The notes beneath the pieces are model-generated. The model was not told where the DNA came from. It worked only from the letters and a program-made list of their open reading frames with translations, and searched no databases. This document shows, piece after piece, positions 61,223 through 64,000 of a DNA stretch of 64,000 nt (positions within the stretch are counted from its first letter, which is position 1; the number at the start of each line of letters is the position of its first letter). The stretch covers positions 1,302,001 through 1,366,000 of the forward strand of contig JARFXM010000004.1 of NCBI GenBank assembly GCA_029532625.1. The letters run 5' to 3'. The position numbers and the translations under genes were made by a program. The stretch is from Lomentospora prolificans (Eukaryota > Ascomycota > Sordariomycetes > Microascales > Microascaceae).

Positions 61223-61992
61223 GGCGACACGCTAGGATGGATGATAATCCGTATTCAATCAAGGACTTGGTTGAAGCTGCCGCTGGAACATTGAGGTAGG
61301 GCGGGCGGGTTTGCTTGGAAATATTCGTGTTGCTAATCCCACGAGTAGGCACGAGCCAAGGTTTCTTCTACCTTGTGAAAATTGGAGGGGGGATGACATA
61401 TGACATAGCCAGCTGGCGAGGGCCAGCGCTAAGGTGGGTCACGGAATTGATACTTGTACGTTTGTGAGTAGGCCAGCTCTGGCATGCACTGCACACCTCC
61501 AGCTTGGCCAAAAGACGAGGTGGATCTCCTGCTCTTAAAATGGCTGGTTGTAATCAGGTGGATCAAAATAAGCTAGCATCCATACTGTGCACACTTGCCC
61601 TTTGCCACATCCAACACACTGAGCTTCTTGGGGGCACTCCCGTTCATCTTTGGGCTTTCTCCTCAGTATCGCGGCCCGGTTTGAGTTCCGTTCTGGTTTC
61701 ATTGGTAACCGTTACGATGGTTTTTAAACTTCCAGAATCTTCGTCGGCGATAAGGATCCTGCGAATCAGGCATTAAGAGAGACTTAATTATAATATAGCT
61801 GCTATGTACAGTTTATAAGAAGCGATAAGATTACGTATGATTAGGCACTTGAATATCTAGCTGCCACTAGGGACCACCCAATGGGACGTGGTCTGGGCTC
61901 GTCTACTTCCGTGGGGTGATGACAATTGAGGCCATCATACCTCATTTCAAGGGTCGCTTCACGAGCGCGAGACGCGTCCGGAATATGGCCAT
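61223..61992. other. Intergenic region rhodanese / ERG5
   Basis: About 770 bp between the rhodanese start and the ERG5 3' end. The plus-strand frame at 61504-61776 has no recognised motif. I see no RNA gene. Confidence 0.4.
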
Positions 61993-63877
61993 TCATTTCC
62001 TCTCATGGAAAGTCAACGGGCAATCATCCTATCCTCTTGTTAGATCACAATCGCTCCTAACGGCCTAGTTGCGCAGATACGGGGAAAGGATGGACCAACC
62101 TGGGGGAAGATGGTTGCGAACACCTTGATCTCTTCTGAGAGAGGTGTTGGGTAGTGCTTCCAGTCAAGAAGAACCGATGCCTTTCCAACGAAAAGTGCCA
62201 AGTTCAACTGAGCATACGTTTGGCCGATACAGTAATGTGGCCCGGTACCAAACACCAGATAATTCTTTGCGCCCTTCACCTCGGCATCGCCAGAATAATA
62301 GCGGTCAGGATCAAAAACGTCGGGGTTTTCATAAACCTCAGGATCTCGCAGAGACAGGTACGTGGATGGGATAATCATGGCTCCTGTATCGTATGTGAGC
62401 TAAATGCCTGGACTAGCGGCTAATTTGGTTTATTGTGATAGAAAACTTACCTTTCGGGACGGTATATGTGTCGGTGATGGGGAACGGCTTCTTGGCTACG
62501 TATGGCACCATGAGTACAGGTGGTCGGTAGCGAAGTAGTTCTCTGACGACAGCGCGGGTATACTTGAGCGATTCGAGCTGATCCATGTTGAGCTCCGCGT
62601 GGATGTCTCCCTTTCGGACCTGAAGGTTCTCTTCCCGGACTCTGTCAAGAACATCGGGCCGTTGCGCCATAATCTGGAACAGCCATGTGGCAGCGCTGCT
62701 CGTGGCATCCTGAGAAGCGAAGAGGAAGGTGAAGACGGTCTGCGAAATCTCGTAGTCGTTGAACCATCTTAGGAGGGGCGACGGTTTCTCCATGCCCTCA
62801 GTCGACAGATTCTGCTCCTGCGCTTCACGCCACTTCTTCGATTCGAGCATGGATTTAACCCAGGCATCCATGATGCAGGTGACCTCCCCGCCAGCCGCCA
62901 TCCGAACCTTGCTCTTCGCCGCGCAAGTAGCAAACTCTCTGAGGACCATGTCGGCAGCCTTCTTTCCGTACCAAGTCTTAGTGAAGGGGATAATGATAGG
63001 GAAGTTGACGAGTTCAAGCGCAGCAGTAATCAGGTAATAGTCGTCGGCGATCTTCTTCACGGCTTCATCTGAGATGTAGTGCCCCACAAAAGTCCGGCAA
63101 GATACAGCGCACATAAGCTCACGGAATTCTGGCATGAAGGGGACAGGCTTCCCGTCATTCTCCTTCGTGATTTGAACGAACTTCTTAAAGTACGCTTGGT
63201 ATACCTCCTCCTGACCTGGTAGGTAACTTTCGAGAGCCTTGCGGGTGAAGAGCCCGTTGAGTCCCTTTCGGAAGTCGACATGGGGGCGGCCGTCCAGGAA
63301 AACCCAGTTATCGGCTCCGAGGAGCTTATGAGCGACATCAACCACGCATGGCTTGACGAACGCTGGCGAGTTGAAAATTTTACGCGACATATCTCGGGTC
63401 GAAGCGATGACTACAAACCTAGGTTCAGAATTAGTCAAGTTCACCGCGGCATACCCCGGGGACGATCTTGGACGGCTTTTCGGTCGCATACTTGTGGAAA
63501 ACTGATACGCAACTCAATGGGCCGCTGCACCACTTGGCATAATACTCTTCGAACTTCGGGTTGACTGATTGCAGGAATGGGCCCATGAACGGTAGTTTCC
63601 AGGCAGGGCCAACGATCGAGCCCTTCCGCACGATATACATTACTACAACACGTTGTGTTAGCCAAGGTCGTCGTCAAAGGGCGGCTCAGTGTGCGGTCTT
63701 GAGCACACGATCCTTACCTTGATCATAGGCAACCAAGATGGCCAGCAATGTAAAGAGGATTGTCCATGGCCCGGAGTTTACGACGGCTTCCACAACGTAG
63801 TCGATCTGAGGCGGGACGGTTACCCCCGCGTACTTGGAGCTCGCGAGCACCGACGTGAAGCTGGTATTTGACTCCAT
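61993..63877 (-). CDS. ERG5: Sterol 22-desaturase, cytochrome P450 61 (ERG5)
   Basis: Introduces the C22-C23 double bond in ergosterol synthesis, in the endoplasmic reticulum. The start MESNTSFTSVLASSKYAG (ATG at 63877; 63889 is an in-frame alternative) leads to a membrane anchor, VVNSGPWTILFTLLAILVAY. Then come GPAWKLPFMGPFLQSVNPKF, VVIASTRDMSRKIFNSPAFV and the I-helix FLFASQDATSSAATWLFQIM. The K-helix ExxR lies in VVRELLRYRPPVLMVPYVAK. The heme loop is FGTGPHYCIGQTYAQLNLAL with the Cys ligand. The last short exon encodes DDCPLTFHERK. Four introns are evident. All catalytic motifs are present. Azole-type promoter elements could not be assessed, since the upstream region lies outside the window. 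Confidence 0.94.
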
Positions 63878-63937
63878 CCCGCGCGGCATAGAATAGCTTC
63901 AGGACCGTGTTGCGGTGGTTGAGCAAGCGGATTCCGC

Positions 63938-64000
63938 TCACTTATACGGGTCACAAGCCGAGAGCTTCTTGTTGTCTGGCGCGAAGCTGGCCTTGAAATC
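63938..64000 (-). CDS. Possible 3' end of a truncated upstream gene
   Basis: A minus-strand frame reads DFKASFAPDNKKLSACDPYK and then TGA, running off the window edge. The stop lies only about 60 bp upstream of the ERG5 start. The last codons also form a GTGAGC donor, so this could be an exon with an intron, or a 5' leader of ERG5. I do not recognise the sequence. Confidence 0.25.
   Translation of the reverse strand, partial: DFKASFAPDNKKLSACDPYK

Overview
The window is nuclear DNA of a filamentous ascomycete (Pezizomycotina). The protein content is closest in style to Eurotiomycetes; that placement rests on recalled family similarity, not a search. The evidence is short introns of about 45-130 bp with GTRNGT donors and CTAAC/CTGAC-like branch points, dense genes on both strands, fungal genes (ERG5, ARG2, HSP88, RRN7, YRB2) and AT-rich blocks depleted in CpA/TpG in the manner of repeat-induced point mutation (RIP). 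All splice sites were placed by eye from motifs, reading phase and protein continuity.

Layout: 1-3950 is a RIP-degraded block holding a pair of ~400-bp direct repeats. 4060-27402 is gene-dense: ARG2 (acetylglutamate synthase), a GVP36-like BAR protein, the complex I 29.9-kDa/NDUFA5-type subunit, the Polycomb PRC2 subunit EED, a PAS-domain protein, a Yip1-domain membrane protein (YIP4 type), a Ran-binding protein (YRB2 type), the helicase HRQ1 and the nonsense-mediated-decay factor UPF2. 27403-30396 is gene-poor and carries a broken copy of the purine enzyme GAR transformylase (ADE8). 30397-42827 holds HSP88 (Hsp110/SSE1), eIF5B and a large DDB1/CPSF-A superfamily protein with an MMS1-type N-terminus. 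43080-48060 is a heavily RIP-mutated LINE retrotransposon on the minus strand with recognisable zinc-knuckle and reverse-transcriptase remnants. 48758-64000 returns to genes: a TBC RabGAP, VPS52, eIF5A, RRN7, the ubiquitin-L40 fusion, a second Yip1-domain protein (YIP5/YIPF1-2 type), a mitochondrial rhodanese and sterol 22-desaturase ERG5 (CYP61).

There is no obvious biosynthetic cluster. The genes serve housekeeping pathways: translation (eIF5B, eIF5A, L40), mRNA decay, Golgi traffic (two Yip1 proteins, TBC, VPS52, BAR protein), arginine and ergosterol synthesis, and chromatin or ubiquitin (EED, DDB1-like). The most unusual observations are a ubiquitin-L40 gene whose start codon is split by an intron and followed by a 7-nt exon, an ADE8 pseudogene that has lost a catalytic Asp, and two conserved genes (RRN7 and the MMS1/DDB1-like gene) each interrupted by one apparently missing C in a C run. 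I found no wholly new system.
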